The notes under the pieces are model-generated. The model worked only from the letters and a program-made list of their open reading frames with translations, made no database searches and was not told the origin of the DNA. Made by a program: the position numbers and the translations under genes. Source: Talpa occidentalis (lineage: Eukaryota > Chordata > Mammalia > Eulipotyphla > Talpidae). Taken from it: DNA of 64,000 nucleotides. Below are positions 20,605 to 29,820 of the stretch, one piece after another. How positions within the stretch are numbered: the first letter of the stretch is position 1; every line of letters starts with the position of its first letter. The DNA lies in contig NW_023601322.1 of NCBI RefSeq assembly GCF_014898055.3, positions 66,616,740 through 66,680,739 of the forward strand, read 5' to 3'.

Positions 20605-20690
20605 AGCTTGGCCCATGAAGGTACTGGTGGAGACTGAGAATAGTGGATGGATTTTGAAAGGACACTTCTAGCAGCACCCCAGGTTGATGC
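20605..20690 (-). repeat. Perfect inverted repeat, arm 2 (inserted inverted copy)
   Basis: The 86 bp from AGCTTGGCCCATGAAGG to CCCAGGTTGATGC is the exact reverse complement of 20041-20126. It interrupts the plus-strand L2, so this arm is the likely inserted copy. ACCCCAGGTTGG follows at once, repeating part of the arm end. Spacer between arms is 478 bp. Confidence 0.95.
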
Positions 20691-20934
20691 ACCCCAGGTT
20701 GGCACCATGACCCTCTCTAAATCACCTGTTACAGTTGCAATTTCACAATAATTTGTATCATTGTTTGACACCACTATCCATCTCTTCATCAGATTTCAGC
20801 CTTTATGAGAGAAGGGAGAGAGACTTTTCACCTGCCAATGCATCCTCAGGGTCTAGTACTGTACCTGACGTATAATAGATGCTCAAGAACCATTTATTGA
20901 AACAAATGACTCTGTTTCAGCTTCTGTCTTCTCA

Positions 20935-21320
20935 GCTGAGTGCCCACCATGTGCCAGGATCTGTGGGTGGTAGTGCCAGGGATACAACAGTAGACAGTAC
21001 ATACAGGTGTGGTCCCTCCTGTCAGAACTCATAGTCTAGTGGGGCAGGGAGACACTGAATATATAATGACAAGAGTGTTGAGTATTGCAAATAGTAAACA
21101 ACTCTAATAGTAGAATTGTGGTAACACTGAGCCAGAGGCTCAGAAAGACCCACCAAGGACAAGAGGTAGGAGTTATCAGATAATAGAGATGGAGAATGTG
21201 GAAAAGCATTGCAGTTAGAGGGAACAACATAAGTGAGGGTACTGCTGAGGCAGAAGTGAGCATGGAGGGTTTGAGGCCAGAAGCAAGACCAGAGTTGCTG
21301 GGTGCAAAGTGAACAGGAGA
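20935..21320 (-). repeat. L2 3' region, opposite strand
   Basis: GAGTGCCCACCATGTGCCAG, GGATACAACAGTAGACAG, CTCATAGTCTAGTGGGGCAG and TGCTGAGGCAGAAGTGAGC match reverse L2. It lies 3'-end to 3'-end with the preceding L2. Confidence 0.85.
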
Positions 21321-21556
21321 TCGTGTTCGTTCCATCTGCATGCTTTGCTTTATTGGGCAGAAGTGTCCTGGGCTGAGCTGACTTTTTAAACAAGCCGGCC
21401 CTTGTCTTCCATACTCTGCCTCCCATGCTTGGCCCAGGTGGAGGTCCAGCATGAATATCCCCAGGACGTGCCACTGCTGGGGAACACAGAGCACCCACTG
21501 TTGCATTTCAGGTGTCCTCTGAAGTTCTTGCCTGTGTCTGGTATGATGGAACTGTG

Positions 21557-21560
<4 letters not shown>

Positions 21561-21596
<36 letters not shown>

Positions 21597-21598
21597 GT
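21561..21598 (+). repeat. (GT)n microsatellite
   Basis: Fifteen perfect GT units then GCGTGTGT. The 252-codon reverse frame at 21036-21794 crosses this array, where it would encode a His/Thr repeat, and also crosses L2 sequence. It is not a gene. Confidence 0.95.
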
Positions 21599-21599
21599 T

Positions 21600-22297
21600 G
21601 GGGAGAATATGCTGGGGTGGCAGCCAATCGATCCTGGAGCATACATTGCTGACAAGTCTGGGGGAGGTCCCCTGAAGAGACAGGGAGCTGGCCTGGGGCT
21701 TGGGGGTGGGTACACAGCTTGCTTGGGAAATGAGCCATGACCTACCAGCTGCAGAGACTTCAATGAGGAAGGGTACAGAGGCCTCTGGGCACATATCAGG
21801 GAGGGCTCCTTCTCCTCACATCTGTTGCTGCTCCCATCTTCCTCAAGGGTGGAAGGTTGGGTAGGAAACTGTCCCCAGCACAGTCAATCTCTCCTCCCCC
21901 TTCCTTTCTCTCTCTGTCTCATACCTACTTCTGCTGAGATCTCTCTGGAATAGGAGGCCCCAGCTCACCCATTTCCCAGAGTAATGTTTCCTCAAGTATG
22001 AATTTCCACTGCATCCCAGTCAGGTGTAATGCTTTTGAAAATGTAGGTTGCCAAGGGAATCTGATGCAGTGGTTCATGGACCACATTCTGAGAAGCTTTG
22101 TCCTGGAGGATACCCAGTTCTTTTCAAAGAACTATGGACGCATTCCCATCCCCAGAAATATCTCCCCAAATCCAGCCAGTGATGGTATCCTTGGAGATCC
22201 AACTCTGGACCCTACACCCTCCCCTTCACCACCTGGTTCCCTCCAGGAGGGCAAGGCAGCCAAGCCCCTCCTCAGACTCGCTTCCAAATGCCTGCCA
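21600..22297. other. Single-copy interval with a MER5-like trace
   Basis: Only 21985-22105 resembles a known element. Otherwise I see no gene or repeat. Confidence 0.4.
21985..22105. mobile_element. Possible MER5-like fragment
   Basis: GTTCATGGACCACATTCTGA, GAAGC preceded by AATCTGATGCAGTG resembles the MER5 end (GATGCTGCTGGTC, then GGGACCACACTTTGAGAAC). Weak. Confidence 0.4.
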
Positions 22298-22299
22298 CA

Positions 22300-22460
22300 T
22301 CAGGAAGTCAATGAACACAAAGGACCTACTAGGTACCTGGGAAGCACGTGGCAGATGTGACTTCTGCCTTGATGGGTCTTCTAATTTAGGGGTGAGAATA
22401 AATATTATTGAAGTGAATAAATAATAGAATAGGAAGTGCTATGAAGATGATACAAGTGTT
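22300..22460 (-). repeat. L2 fragment
   Basis: GGACCTACTAGGTACCTGGG, TGATGGGTCTTCTAATTTAG and GGAAGTGCTATGAAGATG resemble reverse L2. Confidence 0.6.
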
Positions 22461-22469
22461 ATCTGAGAA

Positions 22470-22977
22470 ACTGCCAGGGGGACCCGCTTAATTTAATGTT
22501 CAGGGAAGGAGGCAACCTGGGTATTTGTGGAGAACAAGGTTCCAGAAATGAAAGAAAAAACACTTCCTCTTCCTTTGCTATTGTTTCTGCCTGCTTTCCT
22601 TCTTTTCTTTACCTGGGCTTAGCTTTGTTTCTCTGTTTAGACTCCCTTTGTCTTGTTTCTTCTCGTTTTCTCTGCTTCTCTCACTCCCTCCCTCTCCCAT
22701 TGCCTTGTACTTCCCACTCCACCTCCCTCTCTTCTGATCTCTCTAGAGAAGCTGAAGAAACCAGATCCTGCTCCCTCTTGGGCTAGCCAGCAGTAATTGA
22801 GCCGTGGGCTTGCTCAGCAGCAGGGCCTCCATCAGGGCCAGAGGAGGGGAGCCCGGAGGTCAGAGGGGAGCTGGAGGCAGAGGGAAAGTGGGAGTGATAG
22901 GAACAGGGAGGGGTCTAGGGAGGAATAGGGAACTCAGAGGGGCTGGAGGTGGCTGCTGAGCCAGGTAATCTAATCAG
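22470..22977. other. Pyrimidine-rich stretch, no gene seen
   Basis: 22555-22745 is strongly C/T biased with recurring TCTCTC, TTTCTTT and CCCTCCC runs. The remainder is GC-moderate. The 96-codon frame at 22496-22786 follows the low-complexity tract and is not credible. Confidence 0.5.
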
Positions 22978-23265
22978 GGGGTGAGTCATAAAGATCGCTC
23001 ACTCCTGTGCACAGGACCAGCCTAGGAAATCACATTAATTTGAAGAGGGTGTAAAATCCACGGAGAATTCCCCTCTCTCCACCACACACATGAAGATAAA
23101 CTGTCTTCAGCTTCCAATATGATCTTACAACAGCTTGTCAGTGACAAAACAGCCTCAAAATCCTCCCATTTATCAAACGGCCAATCCTGTTAGCAGCTTA
23201 AAAGAGACATAATTACCTGCGGCCTTTTGTGTGATTCTTTATACTAACGCTGCTTCCTTCTTCCT
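22978..23265. promoter_or_regulatory. Candidate conserved non-coding element
   Basis: A repeat-free AT-richer block with CATAAAGATCGCTCACTC, ATCACATTAATTTGAAG and GACATAATTACCTGCGGCC. It retains isolated CpGs and includes a TAATTA core. Function and conservation are inference from composition. Confidence 0.35.
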
Positions 23266-23756
23266 GGCAGTGTTCCAGAACATGAGCTCAGAATTCATTC
23301 CCGGTGACTGGGGAGATCATCAGAGATGTTAAAGTTGGGGGGCCAGCGGGGATGGTTGAGGGGAGACGTTCTGCAGTGTGGCTTAGCACCATGGACAGGG
23401 CCAGGGCTGGGAGCCTGGGAGTAGCTGCGTGGACTGTGGGGTAAAGAGAAGCCAAGCCCAACTCATATGGGCAGACAGTCGAGGGCCAGCCAGGGGCCTG
23501 GCAGGCATCTCAAGGGCTAGGTTCCAGCTGTCTTTGTCGAGAAGGCAGTGGAGCCTCAGCCCACGGCTCATCAGCACTGACAGTGAGCACGGAGCAGAGA
23601 ACATGGCTTGGCGTGTGGACCAGTAATTTGAGTAGGATTCTCCACCCTCAAGCAGAGCCAGGAGTCCCTTCTCTTGATTCCAGAATGACTGACACATTTT
23701 GGGTTTTCATAACTTTAGAATCTGCCATGCTGCTCCAAGGGAGAACAATAATGTTC

Positions 23757-23960
23757 CCAGTTAACATTTCCTAAATGCTTGCTATGGGGCAGGCTCTGTG
23801 CTAAGCACTCGGTACACATGATCTTAATATGAACCTCTTGCAATCCTATTAAAATATCACCTTTTATAAATGAGGAGCCAGAAGATGAGTGAGGCTAAAG
23901 ATATATCTCCAAGGTCACCCCGAGCTGATTTAAAGTCTGTAAGCTGGGCTGCTTCCAAAG
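23757..23960 (-). repeat. MIR, nearly complete
   Basis: CCTAAATGCTTGCTATGGGG, CTGTGCTAAGCACTCGG, AATGAGGAGCCAGAAGATG and CCAAGGTCACCCCGAGCTG follow the reverse MIR order. Confidence 0.85.
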
Positions 23961-24939
23961 CAGGCTCTGGCCATGACAGGAAATTAGCTCTGTGGCTCGG
24001 GGTTGGTCTTTCTCCTTCTCTGTACTTCTTGCTATTCCTCAGGGAGCAAGGTAGGTCTCTATCCTTACTTCTTTGGGGAGAGGGATGGGAGAACCACATG
24101 GCATGGCCTTTCCCACTATGAGAAATAAGACACCCTGGAAACCAGCTTCACTCTGGCCAGGGCTGCTCTATAAACTTATATCTGCATTCCCCAATCCCTT
24201 TGCTTGCTTGCTTGCTGGCCCCAGCTCCCTAGTCTCCTGCCGTTATACGAGATCACTTCACCCCCTCCTCCCACTGCCAAGCCCCTATTTGCTGCTGGCC
24301 TCCCCCACATGATTTTCCACTTCCCAGCAGGCCCAAGGGAATCCACTCCTGGGAGGAAACTATCAGAGTCTATTTGGAAGCCAGATAAAGAAGTAGACAG
24401 TGAGACAGACAGCAAGAGACAGACGAGAGACAGACTGAAAATGAATTTTGAAGCACTGGTGAGTTAATGATTGTGGCCAAATCCTATCGAGAGACAAGGG
24501 CAGGATTAGCTAGCTAGGGTATCTAGAATTCAGCTTTAACTCTGCTGGCTCTCTCTTCCCTCCAGCCCTTCATCCTCACCCCTCTCCCTTCCTGGGCTGC
24601 CTCCCAGGCTAGCATCCTTTTCCCCACCCCACCCAGCCTCAAGGCATTCATCATTTGGGTTAGTGATTTATCAAAGGCTCCGACAGTCACTGTTGGCAAA
24701 AATCGATCTGTGAAGAATGGGACCAACCCAGGGCCCCCTGTTCTCCTGAGTCCCCACCATCAATCTGCCCCAAAGTAACTCCATGGCTCAGAGATCAGCA
24801 CTGCCCCCCACCCCCACCCCTCCACCATGGCTCCCGCCCTTACTCCAACCTTGGGTGGGTCTGGATCCCTTCCTGGTTTTGAAGAGAAGAAAGAGAAGGA
24901 AAGAGGAGGGGGTGGGGAGAGAGGTGAGTTAGTGCCTTC
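23961..24939. other. Single-copy stretch, purine-rich near its end
   Basis: No gene or interspersed repeat recognised. 24882-24927 is a GA-rich tract. Short frames lack domains. Confidence 0.5.
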
Positions 24940-25130
24940 TCTTAGATGTTTATTTTGTTGTTTTTAAGTGAGAAAGTCCCAGCTCTATTAAATGTAATCA
25001 ATACTTGGCCCAAGAGAAGCTTCCCTTCTCTGAGACATTTGAAATCTGGTCAAATCATTTTGCCCCAATACAAAGTAATTTATCAATTTCAAAATCCTTT
25101 CACTCAGTAGAGGCTATGGAGTCCCCACTC
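24940..25130. promoter_or_regulatory. Candidate conserved non-coding element
   Basis: AT-rich, repeat-free and flanked by GC-rich DNA. It contains TGTTTATTTTGTTGTTTTTA (forkhead-type cores) and ATTAAATGTAATCAATAC. It is inferred to be regulatory from base composition and motif density only. Confidence 0.35.
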
Positions 25131-25148
25131 CTGCCATCTTCTGCTGCA

Positions 25149-25210
25149 ACACACACACACACAGAGACAGACAGAGACAGAGAGAGACAGAGAGAGACAG
25201 AGAGAGAGTG
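25149..25210 (+). repeat. Compound simple repeat (CA)n-(GACA/GAGA)n
   Basis: CA units pass into ACAGAGACAG and AGAGAGAC units over about 60 bp. Confidence 0.9.
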
Positions 25211-26359
25211 AGTGTTGTGCACAAACTCCTCTATATTCTCTGCAAACCCTCCTCCCTCCCTACCAGGGACTGCAGAACGCCTTCCCCCCAGCTCAGCCTC
25301 CAGGTTGGGAGGCATCCTTAGTGTCTCCAGCACAGCCCATGTGCTTCTAGTTCAGAGAGGCTGCAGGCCCCTGCAGGTCTGTGAGCTCAGCCCTGGGGAA
25401 CTGGAGGTGGACAGGGGCCCAGCCACAGTGCACTGCTGAGCGCACTCCTCTTCCCTGGGTAAACAGTTGAGTGTATGTGTGTGTGTGGAGGGGGGGGAAT
25501 TCCTGTTTGCCCACAGAGCCTAGGACTGGAGACAAGAGACTGGAAGGGACCTAGGGTCACCTAAGTCACCCCCTAGGACCTTGACCCAAGTCTCCAAGGT
25601 GCAAGCAGGATTAGTTGGCTGGGGAGGGGTTTGCTGACTGAACCTGGGGGATGATGTCACAACACTCTTCTGCCTCTGAAGCTGCTATTTTTGCCCTCGA
25701 GGACAGCCTGTGTCTAAAGGGAGATTGCGACAGCAGCGAAATCACCTTGCAACTCACCCGCCCTCTCCCAGTAAGAGCGGTTGGAGAGTTTGCCTCTCCA
25801 TTAGACAGCATTCTCGGCAGGCCTTTTGTGGGTGCCAGCTGCAGTGGTCAGATAGGCCACTGACCTTTGGGGAGGGGCTACTCATTGAATGACTGATTCA
25901 AAAGCTGCTCTACAATGGATGCTGCACATTCCATCCTTGGAGAGTGACTGGGGACAGTGACTCATTGAGTCACAGGCCTGCCCCACAAGGGAACTCAGGA
26001 GCATGGATGGCACGAAAACTTTCTTAGACCTCTACCCACAGAAGAATCAGTCCAGAGGCCTTACCGTGACCTTGAAAGCCCTTCTATCAGGCCTATCCCA
26101 AAACCTCCAATAAAACTATGAAAACATGCCCAGCGCTTGGAAGGCACACTGAAAATATGTGTGCAATTAATGAGTGGGTGGAACTCTGTGTAGCTCTGAC
26201 CCCTGCTTTCTCTCCCCTCCCCCTAAATATCACAGCTCCTCTAGAGCTAGGACCAATGACTTTGCATATCCTTGGAATCTTCATAGTTCCTGACCTAGGG
26301 CTCTATACAAAACAATACTGAATTAGAGTGAGCATTGTACCCTATGGTTTATGAGGTAT
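25211..26359. other. Repeat-free interval with a CpG-retaining block
   Basis: No repeat recognised. 25640-25870 keeps several CpGs (CCCTCGAGG, TTGCGACAGCAGCGAAATC, CACCCGCC, CTCGGCAGG) and holds an open frame of 70 codons (25651-25863). A donor-like CCCAGTAAGAG lies within. The encoded peptide is not recognised. I do not call a gene. Confidence 0.4.
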
Positions 26360-26525
26360 TTTAATATTAATGGTGTGTTCTGCAATACTGCTGGGGGTTA
26401 GATATTATCCTATTTTGTACTAGGACAAGTCAAGGTTCAGAGAGGTGAAGTCACTTGTCCCAAACCACACAGTAAGTGATATGAATCCAAGTTTTCAGAA
26501 TTCAAAACTAAAATCCTTCTACCTC
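26360..26525 (-). repeat. MIR
   Basis: GTTAGATATTATCCTATTTT, AAGGTTCAGAGAGGTGAAGT, CACTTGTCCCAAACCACACA and CTAAAATCCTTCTACCTC follow the reverse MIR order. Confidence 0.8.
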
Positions 26526-26567
26526 ATTTGTTCATTCATTCACTCATCATATAAATATTAAGCATCC

Positions 26568-26873
26568 GGGCCTCCCCGGTGGCGCAGCGGTTGAGCGCTG
26601 GGTTGCAAAGCTGCCCGCGGCCTCTGCGGCACCGGTTCGATCCCCGGCTGCTCCCCGGCCACCAGAGGAGGGTCCCACATGGCGCGCAGACCCCTCCTGC
26701 CGCCCGCTGCTCCCCTCAGCAGTGTACTTCGGTCCTTCTGCCTGCTCTGCTCCCCGCTCTGGCTCTGGTGAATTCTCTCACCCTCCCGCGCTTCTGACTG
26801 TACCCAGTGCATGTACAAACAAACAAATAAATAAATAAAAATACATGCCTCTTTTAAAAAAATAAATAAATAA
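26568..26873 (+). mobile_element. tRNA-derived SINE, type II (younger), full length
   Basis: Head GGGCCTCCCCGGTGGCGCAG with A-box-like TGGCGCAGCGG and B-box GGTTCGATCCCC. Body includes CTCAGCAGTGTACTTCGGTC and CGCGCTTCTGACTGTACCC. Tail has AAATAAATAAATAAA and CATGCCTCTTTT. Perfect 16-bp target-site duplication TAAATATTAAGCATCC at 26552-26567 and 26874-26889. Many CpGs remain, so it is relatively recent. Confidence 0.95.
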
Positions 26874-26889
26874 TAAATATTAAGCATCC

Positions 26890-27080
26890 TTCTTGTGCCA
26901 AATATGAAGTTTTCTTCATGGCATTGTAAAACGAGGTGACATTAACCCCTTTATATAGATTGGGAAATAGAAACTTCATGATGAAGTGTTTTGCTCAAAG
27001 AAATACAGTAAATAAGACAGGAAAGTAGATTTACCCAGGTCTTCTAATCTCAAATCTGAAGGATTTCCCATTACCCCCCA
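26890..27080 (-). repeat. MIR
   Basis: CTTGTGCCAAATATGAAG, then ATTGGGAAATAGAAACTTC, TTTTGCTCAAAGAAATACAG and CCCAGGTCTTCTAATCTC follow the reverse MIR order. Its left end lies across the SINE insertion. Confidence 0.7.
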
Positions 27081-27084
27081 CATA

Positions 27085-27290
27085 ATTTCTGTAGTAATAC
27101 TCAATAAGAACTTGTATGCCAAGTACTACCCCACCTGATTGTTGTTTGACAGAGATTCTATTAGCTAACATTCTTACAGATGAAGAAATAGAAACTTTGA
27201 AAAGTCCAGCATCTAGCGGCCAAGCTAGGATTTGAATTGTTTCTCTGACTCCAGAATCTAAGCTCTCAGTTATACTGCCTTGCTGATGAT
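27085..27290 (-). repeat. MIR
   Basis: ACTTGTATGCCAAGTACTAC, ACAGATGAAGAAATAGAAAC, CCAAGCTAGGATTTGAATTG and CTCAGTTATACTGCCTTGC in reverse MIR order. It is adjacent to the previous MIR in the same orientation. Confidence 0.8.
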
Positions 27291-27464
27291 AATAAAAAAC
27301 ACTCATCACACATCCAAACAATCAATGTTTATTGATTGAATGACTAGTCACTATAGATAGAAGATTCATTGCACAGTTGAAAAGAGACCTGTAAATTCTA
27401 GGCTTCCAACTTGACATCTGGCCCTTGTCCATATGTTGGTGACAACCCGTCCATAGCTAATCGT

Positions 27465-27670
27465 AACTGCCCATTTCCAGAGCACTCACTTCATGTCAAG
27501 TGCTGTGCTGGGTCCCTTCTATGCCATCTCTCTTTGGATCTTCACATAACCCTATGACAGAGACATTATTTCCCCCATTTGAGGAATATGGAAATAAAAG
27601 TTCAGAGAGATTCAGACACTTGTCCCTGGCCACACAGCATATCAAAGAGATAGCAATGCAAAGGTGCCAT
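27465..27670 (-). repeat. MIR
   Basis: TCAAGTGCTGTGCTGGGTCC, TTCACATAACCCTATGACAG, AAGTTCAGAGAGATTCAGAC and CCTGGCCACACAGCATATC follow the reverse MIR order. Confidence 0.85.
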
Positions 27671-28794
27671 CTCTCTCCTGGGTTCTGCAAACCATCTTGG
27701 GATAGCTGCTTTAGTCCTGGCACACCACCATGACTGCATATGGGGATCACAGACACCATTTCCATTGGAGTCTGGGAAATGAGTGACTTATGGCAGTGAC
27801 AGGCACTGCAGAGGAGGTAGTCCCATTGCTAAGTGGAGAGGCACATAGATGCCAGTTTAAACCCTCCTGGAAGATAGGTGGGCACTGGGAGGCATTGAGG
27901 AAGTGGTTGGGAGGGCAGCTGATGTCTGGGAAATACAGAGCCATTTCTGGCTTGGATATTCTAACCTCACTCTTCTAGAGCTGAAGACTGCCCGAGTTGC
28001 CTCTGGGAAATGACATCTCCCCCCAAAGAATGGCTGTAGCACCAATGAACTCCACACTTGCCCCGATTTCTTCCCACATTGATGGATGAATGCGCCTCTG
28101 CAAATTGGAAAAATAACTAATGTGCTACTCCCAGACCCGGCTGCCTGTGAGTGGAGGGGGCTCTTCTAGGTTAACCCAAGAACCAGGAGGAATCAATCCC
28201 CTGAATAACAACCCAAAGCAGCAGCAGGGTGAGGCTCCAAGCCTGGTGGGGGTGGAATTACATTTCCTACAGGGTATTCTCTGTGTCACCTCTCATCACC
28301 ATAATATTTACATCAAATGCAAAAGGCCTCCTCGGAATAGAACCCTGAGGTTGTAAATGCCAAATCCAAGAATGTCAGCAAATGCAAAAGATCAGGTTCT
28401 TTGAGCAGCAGTCTCTCTCTCCCTGCCAGGCAGCTGCCTGCCACAACACTCCAGGGCATCAGGGTGGACTCTGAAGCAGCCCTAAATCTCCCCTAGGATC
28501 AGAAAAGACTGGGGCATAAGTGGAGTCCAAGGCCACCCATCTCTGAGTCAGGGACACCAGGCAGCTTGTCCCTTTCACCTGGCTTCATGCCAACTCTGGG
28601 AAAATGTGCTCACACAAACTCCTTATGTAGGAAGGGGGACAAGGCCATCTCATGGACAGACAGACAAGTGAACTCTCTCCTGTGGGCCCCAGAGTCTCAG
28701 AAATCAGGTCTCAATGTGGTTTGCAACCCAGAGGTCAAGTTCTCGAATAGAATGCTGCTCACATCTCTAGCTGGCCCCCTGGAACTCAGGGGAA
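27671..28794. other. Single-copy stretch, no gene seen
   Basis: No repeat or exon recognised. Open frames up to 96 codons have no family resemblance. Confidence 0.5.
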
Positions 28795-29640
28795 ACTTTC
28801 TGCAATCATTCATCCTTCAAACTTTTACTGAGCATTTACTAATCATCAAGCGCTAGGGTTACAATGGTGTACACACTGAAGGAACATATATTCTAGTAGG
28901 TAAAACGCAATGAGCAAGTTAACAGATAACTTCAGATGCTGCGGTGTTATGAAGAAAAGACATTGGGATGAAGGGACAGAGAGGGAAGGAGGGAGGCTGC
29001 TGTTGCCACTGTACAGTCTGGGATGGTCTCTTTGGAAGTGGCACTTGAGCTGAAGAATGAGAGGGAGCCTCCCCGGTGGCACAGCGGTTGAGCACTGGGT
29101 TGAGAAGCTGCCCGCGGCCTCTGTAGCGCCAGTTTAATTCCCGGCTGTTCCCCGGTCACCAGAGGAGGGTCCCACATGGCGCGCAGACCTCTCCTGCCGC
29201 CCGCTGCTCCCCTCAGCAGTGTACTTCGGTCCTCCTGCCTGCTCTGCTCCCCGCTCTGGCTCTGGTGAATTCTCTCACCCTCCCGCGCTTCTGACTGTAC
29301 CCAGTGCTTGTATAAATTAATAAATAAATCTCAAAAAAAAAATAATGAGAGGGACCTGCTGATGAAGATTGGGAGGGAATATGTTCTAAACAGGGGTACC
29401 AGCAAGTACAGGAACCTTGAGAAGAGAATGAGTGTTGTGCTAGAAGAGAAGAAGGAAGCTTGGGCATCTGGGGCAGGCGGAGGAGGAGCCAGGGGAGATG
29501 AGGCTAGAAAGGCAGGGTCTTGCCAGCCATGAAAAGGAAAAGATTTCATGTTGAAGGCACTAGGAAGCCAAGGGAGTGATTTAGGCAGAGGATGGCACGA
29601 TCTAATTTGCATTCTTAAATTCTGCTCAGATGATAAAAGT
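28795..29640 (-). repeat. L2 3' region, split by a SINE
   Basis: CAATCATTCATCCTTCAAAC, GGAACATATATTCTAGTAGG, then after the SINE GGGAAGCC-like AGGAAGCCAAGGGAGTGATT and GGCACGATCTAATTTGCATT match reverse L2 in order. The SINE occupies 29067-29343. Confidence 0.85.
29067..29343 (+). mobile_element. tRNA-derived SINE, type II, full length, in L2
   Basis: Head GCCTCCCCGGTGGCACAGCG; B box partly mutated (CCAGTTTAATTCCC). Body and tail type II (CTTGTATAAATTAATAAATA, ATCTC, poly-A). Perfect target-site duplication AATGAGAGGGA at 29056-29066 and 29344-29354. Confidence 0.95.
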
Positions 29641-29644
29641 CTAG

Positions 29645-29820
29645 GTCTAGCTTTGGCTTCACAACTTACTCACTGTGTGATTTTGGGCCAAGTTCCTATA
29701 GTATTAAACCTCAGTTTCCTTAAGAACTTCTTGGAAAGTCAGAATGATGACATGTGTTAACATGTATAATATGTCTAGTTCAGGGTCTGACATCAGCGGG
29801 TGCACAATTAATGTTCCATC
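29645..29820 (+). repeat. MIR
   Basis: CAACTTACTCACTGTGTGAT, TTTGGGCCAAGTTCCTATAG, AACCTCAGTTTCCTTAAGAA and GTGCACAATTAATGTTCC follow the plus-strand MIR order. Confidence 0.85.

Larger units (their letters stand above)
20041..20910 (+). repeat. L2 3' region carrying an inverted duplication
   Basis: GGTCTCTTTGCTTCCACTC, CCTGCCACAGGGCCTTTGCA, CTAAGGAAACTTCCCTGACC and ATAATAGATGCTCAAGAACC follow the L2 plus-strand order. Arm 2 (20605-20690) breaks this order. Confidence 0.85.

Noticed and set aside
21036..21794. 252-codon minus-strand open frame
   Set aside because: It crosses L2 reverse sequence and the (GT)n array (His/Thr repeat). No domain, no splice context.
26568..26660. tRNA gene in the SINE heads
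   Set aside because: A and B boxes are present, but a proper cloverleaf with paired acceptor stem and CCA context is not; the heads are repeated in 18 SINE copies.
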